Notes under the pieces: generated by a model
Told to the model about the DNA's origin: nothing
Seen by the model: only the letters and a program-made list of their open reading frames with translations
Database searches by the model: none
Shown here: positions 21,273 to 31,859 of the stretch, one piece after another
How the letters are laid out: each line of letters opens with the position of its first letter
Numbering within the stretch: position 1 is the first letter of the stretch
Program-made: the position numbers and the translations under genes
From: Diabrotica undecimpunctata
Lineage: Eukaryota > Arthropoda > Insecta > Coleoptera > Chrysomelidae
Reading direction: 5' to 3'
DNA length: 64,000 nucleotides
Assembly: GCF_040954645.1 (NCBI RefSeq)
Contig: NC_092810.1
Location: 6,990,185-7,054,184, forward strand

Positions 21273-24079
21273 GGGGAGAAGGGGGTTACTGTGGACCATT
21301 TTTACTTATTAGCAAATTAAAAAATATGTATAAGATTCTTATTGCTGAACTTACCTCACATATTTACTGTAAACATCAACTCAACTTTCGATGTGAATAT
21401 TTTATTTGTATCTTTCTTAATAGAACAAATATTTTGATTCAAATCGGAATCAATAATTTGTCCACAATGACCCCGTGGTGGGGTTAAAGTGGACAGAGTA
21501 TGGGGTTATAGTGGACGCATAGTAAAACATATACAGGAATACTGAAAACTTTATGTTAACAAAAAGAAACTACGATACATTATAAGAACTGAAATTAATA
21601 TTAAATGAAAATAATCTTCCTTGCCTTTTCGTGCCAGTGTCTACTGGGTGCTCCAAAATTCCGACAATATCGTTCTTGTCGACAACTGAGACATCTTCAA
21701 CTTCGGGAAATACGAAATTATTCACTTTTTTCCTTAAAAAATTAATTTGTACCTCCACATCTCGAATATCTACGATTTGGCCAACATAGTGTGTTACCGA
21801 TTTTTTACCCATAAATTTTACAAGTACGAAATCATTTTTCTCCATTTGTTTGTCCATAAAAATATCGTTGTCCTGACCATCATCTTCCATCCAGCCTTCA
21901 TCCTCTGATTCAAGTATTACTTCTGTAGAAGAATTGGAAGAGGAAGATTCTTTCCTACTCCTTTTTGGTTCATAGGAAAGAGATTTCTTCACTCTATTAT
22001 TTTCTCGCATTTCAGCTCTTTCTTACGCACGTCTTTCCTTCAAATCTTTAGCCTCTTTTTCAGCTTCCAACTGATCTTTCACTGGTGTGCTCGTGTAAAT
22101 AGTCGACTTTTTATTTTTTCTTGCTTTGGAGTTTGATGAGCGATCTGCTTTTAGAAAAGGGCGGCAGCTCTCAGGAGTAATTACAGCTGTTGATGTAGTT
22201 GCTACTGATGGTGAAAGCGTAATGGGAGCTACAGGTAGCAGTCTTGTGGAGATTGAAGCAACTTCTAATATTCGCTCAGGATCTTCAGGATTTCTTGGGT
22301 TCATTGCTGTTGGTGGTTCTTGATTCCTATCTGTTGTTTCGGTAGCTTCATAATCCTCATCGGTGAATACAAGACGATTTATTGGCCATAAACCAGCAGA
22401 TCTGAATCCAGATGTTATATTCTTCATTGTAAATGCCACAGGAAAAGCAATACCACACAGTTGAGCAACATCATATATTTGTATAGGTCTGCCTGGATGA
22501 TTTTGAAGCCAGTCTCCCATTGCAACCCGTAATGCAGCTTTATAAGAACCATATACTGCAACATCTAGCGGCTGTAGTTTGTGGCTACAATGTGGCGGAA
22601 ACGATAAAAGAGTAATTCCAGATTCTCTAGCTAAGTTTATAGCTTCCAAACTTATATGACTTGAATGATTATCCATTAATATCAGTAGAGGGTTTTCTTT
22701 AGAAGCACTTAAGTGCATTTTTATCTGCTTTAGTACTTCTAAAAATAATTCCGCAGTCATATAGCCAGACTGATGAGCCAGACCAATGCTCCCTATTGGT
22801 GCACCATCTAAGAACCGGTCTTTCATATTCTTCCTGGGGAATATGAAAACTGGAGGTATTGCTTGTCCAGTGGCTGTTATAATTCCGCACATTGTAACAT
22901 TTTCACCGCGTTCTTGAGAGGCCACAGCTCCTATTAGTTTTTTTTCCCTTTTCAGCTATACGTTTGGGTGGTGGTAAGACCGTGGGTATACCTGTCTCAT
23001 CTAAATTTATTATCCTTTCTGGCCTTCCTTTAAATTTATCTAAAACTCCAATGTAATTATCAAAAAATAAATCCACGTTGGATTTGTTAAAGGCTGCATC
23101 TCGTGCTATGCTTGTATTTTCAGGTTTTCTAAGAGATAAATCTCCATGTCGTTTCATAAATGAATATATCCAGTCCTTTCCTGCTATCTTATTTTTAGTC
23201 CAATTCGAAGGAATTTCTATTTGTAGAGCACTACCATACTCAAAAGCTAGGGTACAAGCCTGCTTGTAAGTCAAGCCATAATGTAATCGAGACGCCTTCT
23301 TAAGATAATTGACAATGTGTTGTTCTTGTTCATCAGAAAATATTTGGCGACCTCGAAATTTATTGACGCCAGAAACATTCAAGCTAACAATTTCTAACTC
23401 ATCTTCGTTACCTGAATCATCACCAGAGGGTATATTAGCATCTTGAAGGTTCCTCTTAGCCAAAATGACTCTTTTGTGAAGCATACTTTTTTTCAATTCA
23501 TATTTCTCTGCAATATTTCTCAAGCTTCCTTTTTTTCTTAGGATATCCTTTATTGCACGCTCTACAACTTTTTCATCAATATCAGCTCTCGCCGTTTTTC
23601 TACTGTAAGTCCTCATCTGAAACAAAAAAGCGATTTTTATCACATGATTTTTGGAAATATAATCATTTGTGGGGTTAGTGTGGATAGCTGATGATTTGTC
23701 CACACTAACCCCGAACGCCATGTTTGACAGTAACAATGGAATGACGTTTCGAAAAATGATAATTTTATCTCATTCCATATCAAATTTAGTAATTAAATAT
23801 TCCAGAAGCCATACACTAACTTAGGTATACAATTAGTTCAATAACTTCAATTTTAGTATAATTTTACTTACCTTGTGAAATAAATGGATACAACACACAA
23901 AATCACTTTCTGTCACTGGCGGCCATATTATAGAAAATATTTCAACCAACTTTTACGTGGTGTTCGGTGGCGTTAATAGTCACTTCCTGAACAGACTGGG
24001 CGGCAGATTTAAATGCGAGTTTTTAAATAATTAACTATGTCCACACTAACCCCATGTCCACACTAACCCCCCTCTCCCC
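21273..24079. mobile_element. Young pogo/jerky-type DNA transposon with TIRs, TA duplications and subterminal repeats
   Basis: The ends read GGGGAGAAGGGGGTTA at 21273 and the inverse TAACCCCCCTCTCCCC at 24079, each flanked by TA (21271-21272, 24080-24081). A GGGGTTAGTGTGGACA-type unit recurs at least eight times near both ends. On the left it is near 21281, 21457, 21481 and 21501; on the right near 23669, 23696, 24037 and 24055. Such clusters are typical transposase-binding arrays. The 2.8-kb element carries one minus-strand gene (23616-21570) damaged by a single-base indel and one stop. It lies inside the receptor intron, on the same strand as the receptor. Confidence 0.93.
21570..23616 (-). 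pseudogene. Pogo/jerky-type transposase (HTH_psq, CENP-B-like HTH, DDE_1), almost intact
   Basis: The start ATG at 23616 sits directly after an acceptor (TTTGTTTCAG), with a good donor (CACAAG|GTAAGTAAAA) about 255 bp upstream. A 5' UTR intron is therefore likely. Domains in order: psq-type HTH (residues about 10-55, K-G-S-L-R-N-I-A-E-K-Y); CENP-B-like HTH (about 95-175, including AGKDWIYSFMKRH); then the catalytic domain with INLDETG, LILMDNHSSH and HCSHKLQPLDVAVYG for the three Asp residues. A basic/acidic tail ends with a V-L-V-K-F ... Y-V-G-Q-I-V-D module. A T8 run at 22938-22945 (A8 in the sense strand) shifts the frame by one base, and an in-frame TAA at 22025-22023 precedes the tail. 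Total about 680 codons. Confidence 0.9.
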
Positions 24080-24081
24080 TA

Positions 24082-24310
24082 CAGGAGAAGAAAGGGGAAT
24101 GTCAGGATGTTACCGGTTAAGAAGGGGGAATGTCAGGTGTAAATCAAGCAGAAACGAGTTAAAATGTTTTTATTTTTTATTGTTACTCATTGTTTTCGTG
24201 TGTTGCTTTGAGGTGTAAAAGAAATAAAAGAGAAATGTAAAGAGAAACGAGAGGCCTACACGAAGTACAAAACATCAAATCTAGTATGTCTGTTTATATT
24301 GATGTTCTTT
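24082..24310. other. Short spacer with two imperfect GGGGAATGTCAGG repeats
   Basis: The motif AGGGGAATGTCAGG occurs twice within 50 bp right after the transposon, and a weaker copy lies at 21140 on its other side. This may be remnants of the pre-insertion sequence. No gene. Confidence 0.35.
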
Positions 24311-24313
24311 GCT

Positions 24314-25906
24314 TTATTTCGTCATTACTTCTCCTATCCATTTTTTTACACTGCAGCATCTTCGCGGGCATTCCGTCTCTGTTGTTACTATCTTACTGCT
24401 GTTTTTCTTATTTATAATCCAATTTTCAGCCCCATATGTCATAATACTTAGCACTAATGTTTTATAAATATGTGTTTTTGTCTTCATATTTAGGTGCCTA
24501 TCCCACCATACTGAGTTAAGTTGTCGGATTGCTGTTCTTGTTTGTCCTAATCTTTGCTTAATTTCTTCCTCTGTTGTTGCCTTTTTCGTGATTATAAACC
24601 CCAACTATTTGAATGTATCCTTTCCTTTGATTGTTACGTTGTCGTCAATCTGTAGATCTTCTATGTCTTTTTCACTTGTAGATAGGTACTCTACCTAGGC
24701 CCTAGATGAGGCCAAAGAACTTTTAAATCAGCTCTACCTTTCCTCGCTAGAAGGGGGATTGAAAATAAATATATCTAAAATCCAGATGATGACAAATCTT
24801 GTAGTCAGCGAAGATATATGCGTAGGAACAAGATCCATAGACCAGGTAATGGCCTATAAATACCTAGGTCATGAGATTCGCATAGGAAAAGATAACCAAA
24901 CCGTTGAGCTTCTCCGTCGTATAAGACTGACTTGGGCAGCCTTCGGCAAGCTGAACCATATTTTCAAATCGTCTGATATACCAATATGCCTTAAAAGAAA
25001 AACGTTTAATCAGTGTGTTTTGCCAGTGTTAACTTACGGTGCCGAAACGTTGACCATGACAAGAAGAACAGTTCAAAAGATCCGTGTGTGTCAAAGGGCG
25101 ATGGAGCGTGCTATTTTGGGCGTTTCACTACGAGACAAGATCCCAAATCGCCAGCTACGACAAAGAACAGGAGTGGCTGATGCAGTAGAGAGAGTAGCAA
25201 CACTAAAATGGAACTGGGCAGGTCACGTGGCTCGAATGACAGACAATAGATGGACAAAGCGGATACTGGAATGGAGACCAAGAGATGATGCCTACCGAAG
25301 TAGAGGTCGTCCACCAACACGTTGGACTGACGATCTAAAACGTTGTCATAGGAATTGAATGCAAGAGGCACAAGATCGAAGTAGATGGAAAATGATGAGG
25401 GAGATCTATGTCCAGCAGTGGATAAGCGAAGATTGAATGATGATGATAGGTACTCTGTTGTCGCGAGGTTAATATCTAGGCCAGTCTTGGTATATTCTTC
25501 TTGTAGTTTCTTCATCAAGTAACTGAGGTCTTTTTGGTCTTGTGCAATCACTACTTGATCGTCTGCAAAGCTTAACGTATATAGGTATTCGTTTAGTACT
25601 CCCATGCCTTTGTATTTTCTTTTCCATGTAGTTAAGGCTTTCTCTAAGTCTATTTTGAATAGGGTTGGAGATGTAGAATAACCCTTCAGGAGCCCTTTTG
25701 TTGTGGTGAAGTCTCCTATGATTCTTATTCCCATTTTACTGGACACTTTATTTTCTTTATACAGAGCTTTTGTAGCTTCTATGGGTTCCGTCTGTATTTC
25801 TAATTTGTACATTGCCTCCCATAGTTCCGACCTTGGTACAGAGTCAGACGAATTTCTCAGATCCTTAAATGCCAAATGTATATCTCTATTTTTTGCTTTA
25901 TTGTAA
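24314..25906 (-). pseudogene. LINE reverse transcriptase split by a nested LINE
   Basis: The right part (25875-25457, minus) holds a diverged motif A (A-F-K-D-L-R-N-S-S-D-S-V-P), a motif B-like L-K-G-Y-S-T-S-P-T-L-F-K and the C box SFADDQVVIA. The left part (24680-24314) continues with E-E-I-K-Q-R-L-G-Q-T-R-T-A-I and I-M-T-Y-G-A-E-N-W. Between them lies an unrelated plus-strand LINE with a 12-bp target duplication (24693-25444). Removing that insertion brings the two halves together within the stretch G-L-D-I-N-L-A. The copy is diverged and contains stops. Confidence 0.8.
24693..25444 (+). mobile_element. 5'-truncated LINE insertion with target duplication and ATG-repeat tail
   Basis: A 12-bp direct repeat, GATAGGTACTCT, at 24681-24692 and 25445-25456 bounds the insert. 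The open frame (199 codons, 24759-25358) is the C-terminal part of a reverse transcriptase: A-Y-K-Y-L-G-H-E-I, L-T-Y-G-A-E-T, G-V-S-L-R-D-K-I, W-N-W-A-G-H-V-A-R-M and the R-G-R-P-P-T-R-W-T-D-D tail. One stop at 25359 precedes a short final segment (A-Q-D-R-S-R-W). The 3' end is a short (ATG)n tract. Poly-ATG tails and 5' truncation are typical of this RTE-like group. It is younger than the minus-strand LINE that it splits. Confidence 0.92.
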
Positions 25907-25909
25907 GTA

Positions 25910-26645
25910 CGTTGTTAATTGTAAACCAAAGGATACGAAAATAAATAATAACCGTTGGTCATTAGTAAGTAAAAGAGAACATCGTAGAAAATTGGATTAA
26001 TAATTATTAAAGGAAAATTTTAATTTATATTTTAAAATTTTAGAAACTCAAAATATTGGCAAACATTGTTTATTCCTGGTATATCTCGTTATTCTTATTT
26101 AAAAAAAAATTGAAGTATATATCTTTTTATGTTTACAGCGACCGAAATGTAGCCCTTAAAGTTTTATTTAACACATCGTTTTCGATTGAAGTTGCAAAAG
26201 CACATACGGACACTTTGAAAGCTTCAACCAAAATCCAAGTGTGTGTAAAATATAAACCGGTATAAAAAAAATAACCCTTCCATTGAACTTGAAAAACACT
26301 CTTCTGAATTGCTTTTCCGCATTTCTTCCATCTCACTTTGTTGGTGAATGATCCTGTCACCTTTCAACATAACTCATTATTTACTGTGTCGATCCGTTTT
26401 CATTAGTCGTCCATACACGAACCAGCCTTCTTGGATTATTATTTGGAGGAAATAAATCACATTTTTATCAATCCTTTTGGACATCTGAGAAAAATATGTC
26501 CTCCTGTGAATTACACACTACAAATAAAGTGAATTGTAGCATCTACGAAATTGCTACAAATGAAAATTCTATAATATCGTAAAAAGCGCCAAACTTTGTT
26601 TTCTTTCATTTATGGCAATAATTTCAACGATAATAATATTCTCTT
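25910..26645. other. Intron sequence; no clear gene
   Basis: Open stretches at 26056-26265 (+) and 26133-26360 (-) overlap and have no motif I can name. One minus-strand frame near 26400 has a short R-L-V-R-V-W-T-T-N-E-N-G-S-T run that may be an old transposon scrap. Not called. Confidence 0.3.
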
Positions 26646-26647
26646 AT

Positions 26648-26648
26648 A

Positions 26649-26741
<93 letters not shown>
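26648..26741. repeat. (TA)n microsatellite
   Basis: An uninterrupted AT alternation of about 94 bp. It lies just 5' of a LINE fragment and may be a SINE/LINE tail or an expanded target site. Confidence 0.95.
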
Positions 26742-26745
<4 letters not shown>

Positions 26746-26789
26746 CGGAGATAAATTTCTGAGGTCAGGTAAATGAAAGTTACTACCAA

Positions 26790-27740
26790 GTATGGGTTGG
26801 GAACAAGAAATAAGCGGAGGTGATCGTTTTGCCAGGAGAAAAACTGACAGTTTTGACAGAAGTAGGGAAAATAAGAATAATCCCGAACAATATAAAGAAC
26901 TGGATAGAACTGTCAGCAGAAAGATAAAAGAATCAAAAGAAAAATGTCAAGAGATAGAAGAGCTAGAACGAAGACACGATAGTTTTAATATGCATAAAAA
27001 AATCAAGGAGTTTACTATACTTACAAGAAAAAACAGTTTGGTAGGTTAATAGACGAGAACAACAAACTTATTGTAGATAAAGAACAGTTACAGACTTGGG
27101 CAAATTACAAAAAAGATTTGTTTACGGATTATTGTCATATTTCTACGAACACTCTTGATCTGAATGGACCAAAAATATTGAAAAGTGAGATGATAAAAGC
27201 TATAGATCAAACAAAAGATGGGAAAGCAACAGGATGCGATGAAATACCAGTCGAATTTTTAAAAGTTTTTAACGAGAACAACCTGAATGTAGTATTGGAA
27301 CTGTTTAATGAGATATACGATACTGGTCAAATTCCATCGGACTGGTTGAAATCTACATTTGTGCCCCTTCCCAAGAAATCGAATTTTAAGACGTGTAGTG
27401 AATATCTAGGCCACATATTGAGACACGATAAGTACCGTCTACTGCAATTGATTGTCCAGGGAAAAATAGACAGTAAGCGAGGGCCAGGCAGGAGAAGACA
27501 CTCGTGGCTCCAAAATCTGAGGAAGTGGTTCGGGCTCACATCGGTCGAACTATTCAGAAGCGCCGCAAATAAGATCAGAATTGCCATGTTAATAGCCAAC
27601 GTTCGCAACGGACAGGGCACTTGAAGAAGAAGTAGTGAATATCGCCTTATAAGTTTATTGAGTCACACCCTTAAAGCATTATTGCGTATTATCCATTCCA
27701 GAATACGGGCAAAATTAGAAGACAGCATAATTAAAACACA
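26790..27740 (+). pseudogene. Chimeric LINE: pre-palm region with its own C-terminus inserted
   Basis: 26792-27395 encodes the segment between endonuclease and palm (coiled, Lys/Glu-rich, then G-C-D-E-I-P-V-E-F-L and P-S-D-W-L-K-S-T-F-V-P-L-P-K-K). At E-Y the frame jumps straight to Y-L-G-H-I-L-R-H-D-K-Y, the far C-terminal domain, which ends at 27624 with a GAAGAAG tail. Immediately after, at 27640, the reading S-E-Y-R-L-I-S-L-L-S-H-T-L resumes exactly where the pre-palm region broke off and continues with Q-C-G-F-G-T-R-E-P. The 240-bp C-terminal piece thus interrupts one copy, and G-A-A-T-A-T is present at both joints. Confidence 0.75.
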
Positions 27741-28865
27741 GTGCGGTTTTGGAACTCGAGAGCCGCTCTTGGTAATACAAGTCTTGATTCAAAAATGTCT
27801 GGATCAACAGAAAGATGTTTACTCCTGGTACCAGCAGAAAATCAATGGTTCTCTGACTACCCTATAGAACCGACTGTCTTACTCGCTGAAGTTGAAGATG
27901 CAATTAAATCGCTAAAGAGAAATAAATTCATAGGCATTGATTCAATACCAAGTGAAATACTACAGTTACTAGATAACAAAGGATTACATATCATCCACTC
28001 TATCTGTGTCGCAGTTGGAAATTCCGGAAAATGCCCATCTGATTGGTGTACCTCAATTTATATTCCGCTATACAAAAAAGGAACTACCAGATGTAAAAAC
28101 TACCGCACACTGTCACTAATAGCAAATGCTAGTAAAATCTTGTAGCATATCATCAAAAACAGATTAAAAATCTATCTACATTACCAAATACCTCAGGAAC
28201 AAGCGGAGTTTGTAAAGGGTAAATGTACATGTGAACAAATCATAAACCTGAGAAATTTCATTGAAAAGTCTAGAGAATTTTTTGTACCCATGATTATATG
28301 CTTCGTTGACTACCAAAAGGTATCTAATTGTGTAAGCTGGATAACTCTGTGGATAACTCAACGCCCATAGAAATGGGCACACCAATGCACCTGGTGACAC
28401 TTATTAAAAATCTGTACCAGTCCAATATAGTAACAGTACGACTAGATCAGAAGTTCTCAAACCAATTCAACAGCGAAAGATATGTTAAACAAGGATGCAT
28501 GTTGTCACCTGACTTATTCAACATTTATGGTAAACATGTCATGAGGATGGCTTTAGATGGATGGACCGGTGGAGTAACAGTGAAGCAGAAAATCGGAGAC
28601 GTATTGGTATGGCAAAAAATGCGATGAGTTGCCTAACTAAAGTTTAGAGAGACAGATATGTCTCCCAAAATATTAATATGATACTGGTGAATACCCCTGT
28701 ATTCTCAATATTTCTATACGGGGCACAGACTTGGACTCTTCGCGGACGCGAGTGCCAAAAAATTGATGCCTTTGAGATGTGGTGCTGGAGAAGAATGCTG
28801 CGCATACCTTGGACAGCTCACAGGACAAATGTTTTATTCTAAACCAATTCGGGATTAAAAAAAGC
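27741..28865 (+). pseudogene. Second decayed LINE reverse transcriptase
   Basis: It starts with E-P-T-V-L-L-A-E-V-E-D-A-I-K-S-L-K-R-N-K and runs through I-D-S-I-P-S-E-I-L to K-N-Y-R-T-L-S-L-I-A-N-A-S-K-I-L, a pre-palm region. Then come I-C-F-V-D-Y-Q-K (motif A, near 28305), E-R-Y-V-K-Q-G-C-M-L-S-P-D-L-F-N (motif B, near 28480) and, after a gap, F-L-Y-G-A-Q-T-W-T-L and F-E-M-W-C-W-R-R-M (28700-28800). The YADD box is missing and stops are common. It is joined abruptly to the preceding LINE copy, with no spacer. Confidence 0.65.
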
Positions 28866-29065
28866 CGTCCACAATATGATTGCAACGTACTCTGCAATTT
28901 TTTGGTCACTTAGTTCGCAGTTTTAAATCATTAATGACTTGGAGCAAGCAGTTTGTGACGAATGAGAGTATATCTTTCAGGTAGAATTTGCTGTCTTATT
29001 CGAAAGTATGCCTGATCAAATAAGAGCTGTAATTAGTGCTCGTTAAGGTAATATACCCTACTAAA

Positions 29066-30572
29066 GAATCAGTACAGAACTGTTCCAGGCGATCCCAGTT
29101 GAACAAGCGGGTTTTCGACCAGAACGAAGCTGTGCAGACCAGGTAATGTCACTCACCACCTACATCGAAGCGGGTTTCCAAAGAAGACTTAAAACTTCAG
29201 CGGCATTTATTGATCTCTCGGCAGCTTACGATACAGTATGGAGAGAGGGCCTTATATACAAAATTCTCCGTGCAATCCCCTGTAAACCAATAGCACGCCT
29301 AATAGATAGCATGCTCAACGACCGAATGTTTCAAGTAGTGATGGGCACAGATATCAGCCTATCAAAGAAACTTAAGAATGGCCTACCACAGGGGTCAGTG
29401 CTCTCTCCACTACTATTTAGCTTATACCTAGCAGATATGCCGGAAACACAGTCAAGAAAGTTCGGATACGCCGATGACTGGGCCCTCGCTACACGATGCA
29501 GAATACTAGAAACGTCTGAAGAAGTTCTGACGGCAGACTTATATATATTGGGCAAATATTTTCGCAAGTGGCGACTTCAACCAAATGCATCCAAAACAGA
29601 AGTTAGTTGCTTTCACCTGAACAATAAACTTGCTGGAAAGGAACTCAACATACGGTTTGAAAATACCACACTTACCCACAACAAAACACCGAAGTACCTG
29701 GGCGTAACACTAGACAGAACGCTGTCATTTAAAGAGCATTTAATAAAAACTGCCCAAAAGTTGAGTACAAGAAATAACATTATACAGAAGCTCTGCGGTA
29801 CCACCTGGGGAGCATCTGTTTCCACTCTCCGCTCTACTGCCTTAGCCCTTGTTTTCTCGACCGCTGAATATTGTGCTCCAGTCTGGCTACACAGTCCACA
29901 CGTAAAAAAGGTCGACAATCAGCTGCACAGCACTATGAGGATGATAACTGGTACAATTAAATCAACTCCCACCCAATGGCTTCCAGTATTAAGTCACATC
30001 CCACCTCCACATTTACGACGAGTCGACGCACTTACACGTGAATACAAAAAGATCATGAACAATATAAACCTGCCGATACACCAAGATACCGAGGATGCAC
30101 GAAATACCCGTCTACGTTCTAGAAAACCACCAATGAAAACGGCAAGAATGATACATGAGGAGTTCAACATCACGAATGCATGGTCCCAAGAATGGAACGA
30201 ATATCAAAATAACATGCCCTGCATTACCCACAAACCACCAGGTTTTGATCTTCCACGCAAAACATGGTCCACTCGAACCAGACATGGCAGATGTGCATAC
30301 ATGCTACATAAATGGGGAAAGAACCCGTCTCCTCAATGTGACTGTGGTGAGAACCAAACCATCGACCATATTATTCAAGAGTGTCCCTCAAGATCCTACA
30401 ATGGTAGCCCTGAAGACTTCCTGTTTGCAACTTCAGAGTCAAATGATTATATAAATACACTTGATGTTTGTTTGTAACTATTTAAAGTTTGTCAAATACC
30501 TATATTACTAGTGTTTGTGTATTTGTTCTAAATGTGTTGTAATTTCCATACGATAAATAAAATAAATAAATA
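29066..30572 (+). mobile_element. 5'-truncated jockey-type LINE insertion with target duplication
   Basis: An 11-bp direct repeat, ACCCTACTAAA, flanks the insert at 29055-29065 and 30573-30583. The insert begins within the reverse transcriptase and ends in an AATAAA-rich, A-rich tail (30557-30572), as expected for target-primed reverse transcription. The frame inside is open without a stop for over 450 codons, so the insertion is young. The target was an older LINE remnant, itself inside the receptor intron. Confidence 0.93.
29079..30477 (+). CDS. Jockey-type reverse transcriptase, C-terminal two thirds, frame intact
   Basis: The frame is open from about 29079 (V-E-Q-A-G-F-R-P-E-R-S-C-A-D-Q); the first Met is at 29146. 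Palm motifs: FIDLSAAYDTVW (A), NGLPQGSVLSPLLFSLYLAD (B) and FGYADDWALA (C, catalytic). Then come P-K-Y-L-G-V-T-L-D and, near the end, a cysteine-histidine knuckle C-D-C-G-x7-H-I-I-Q-E-C typical of jockey C-termini. It stops at 30477. There is no endonuclease or gag ORF because the copy is 5'-truncated, and therefore no promoter. It could make protein only by read-through from the neighbourhood. It is the cleanest LINE reading frame in the window. Confidence 0.92.
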
Positions 30573-30589
30573 ACCCTACTAAATGAATA

Positions 30590-30875
30590 ACAATTATTAA
30601 ATTATAAATGTTTAAAATAAAAAAAAAAACATTTTTGTTTTATTGTAGGTTTTCAAAGCTTGTGAATTATTTTATTCTTTTTCCTTTCGTTTAATTTTAA
30701 ATTTTATTTATTCTAAATACTCAATTGGGAACATTCTAAACTTATTAAAACGTCAATTTTTATGATCTGAAATCATACATTTCTAAGTAAACGATAATGA
30801 TTGTTTGCGTGTGTGGACGTCTATTTAAATACAAAAAGCAGGAAGCTAATTACTGGGACAGTAACACATGTGCCA
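30590..30875. other. Intron 3' of the TM5-TM6 exon
   Basis: AT-rich with no gene. The receptor donor site (GTAAGT) lies at 30880-30875 on the minus strand. Confidence 0.4.
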
Positions 30876-30880
30876 CTTAC

Positions 30881-31169
30881 CTGAAAGGGCAGCCAAAGGC
30901 CTAGAAACATGCCAGCGGTGATAGCGAGCGCCAGACCGTATCGTGGTGGCCCAGTTGTGCCGCCGCCGCCATTTAGCGGGGCGGTTCGTTGCGTTGCTTG
31001 TCTGGAGTGGCGTGTCTCGGAGCGAATGGCTCTGGCATGCCCTCGAGCAACAATATAAACGTATCCATAGCATACGAGTAGTACGAGGGCGCTAGGACCG
31101 TAGACGGCACAAAACATGAACAGTTGAATGGGTTTGGATACGAGAGCGCCGAACGAGCAGATCTCCGTG
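30881..31169 (-). CDS. Class A GPCR, TM5-TM6 exon
   Basis: The acceptor TTCATTGTTTCAG precedes 31169 and the donor TTTCAG|GTAAGTG follows 30881 (minus strand). After one leading base, 96 codons encode the end of extracellular loop 2 (T-E-I-C-S-F-G, whose Cys is the likely disulfide partner of TM3). They continue with TM5 (F-C-A-V-Y-G-P-S-A-L-V-L-L-V-C-Y-G-Y), a short basic third loop containing a Gly run, and TM6 with G-L-W-L-P-F in place of the usual C-W-x-P. The conserved Pro residues of TM5 and TM6 are present. The exon ends in phase 0 and joins the TM7 exon in frame. GC content is far above the introns. TM1-TM4 lie upstream, outside the window. Confidence 0.92.
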
Positions 31170-31179
31170 CTGAAACAAT

Positions 31180-31500
31180 GAAAGAGCGGATTTAGAAGGA
31201 AATTTTACAGGTATAGTGTGGAGGTCTGGCAAATTGTGATAATGGTTGGAAAAAGTGGAAAATATTAAGGCAGTTTGCTTGGGTTTTATAAATAATACGA
31301 GTAAAACTGTAATGGTTGTGAACAGGGTCTTCCATTACTTAATAGAAATTATTTGTATTCAGGTTTTCGCTTACAAACATTATTTTAGAAGTAATGGTTT
31401 AACTTTAATGAAAATACAAGCTGAATATAGCGGCAAATGTCAACCATGGAAAAAATATTTCTGTTTGGCAGTATTGGTATGTTTTTATAATGTAAGGGAA
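31180..31500. other. Upstream intron sequence
   Basis: No clear gene; the open stretch at 31246-31527 (+) has no motif. Confidence 0.3.
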
Positions 31501-31859
31501 AGGTGGTGGGCAAAGTGGCCATGCTAAGGAATATTTTTTTATCTTGAAGAAAATAAATAAGAAATACACTATACATAAACATACGATATCCTATACAGAT
31601 TGAACGAATTTAAAACGGAACATACGAAATCAATGTATTTCGGCTCAACTCCGCTCTAGGTGGTTGGCCAACAAAAGGTTGTCAAATAATTATATTATAA
31701 AAATCCAATACTTCAGCGGGCTGCTGGATTCTGAATTCATTCAAGAACAAGTCAAAACTCCACCCAAATAGGTTGCCTAGAATCACTGAAAAAACTAGAC
31801 TACACAAGCAGTTATTATGCTGTCAAACCACTTATCTTCCTTATAGTCCAAGAGATAGA

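Noticed and set aside
24314..25906. Two independent minus-strand LINE pieces
   Set aside because: The nested plus-strand LINE with a target duplication explains the split as one copy.
26056..26360. Two overlapping ORFs on opposite strands
   Set aside because: No motif on either strand and no splice or start context; chance frames in AT-rich DNA.
30881..31169. Assigning the receptor to a named subfamily
   Set aside because: Only TM5-TM7 and the tail are present; motifs show class A but not the ligand.
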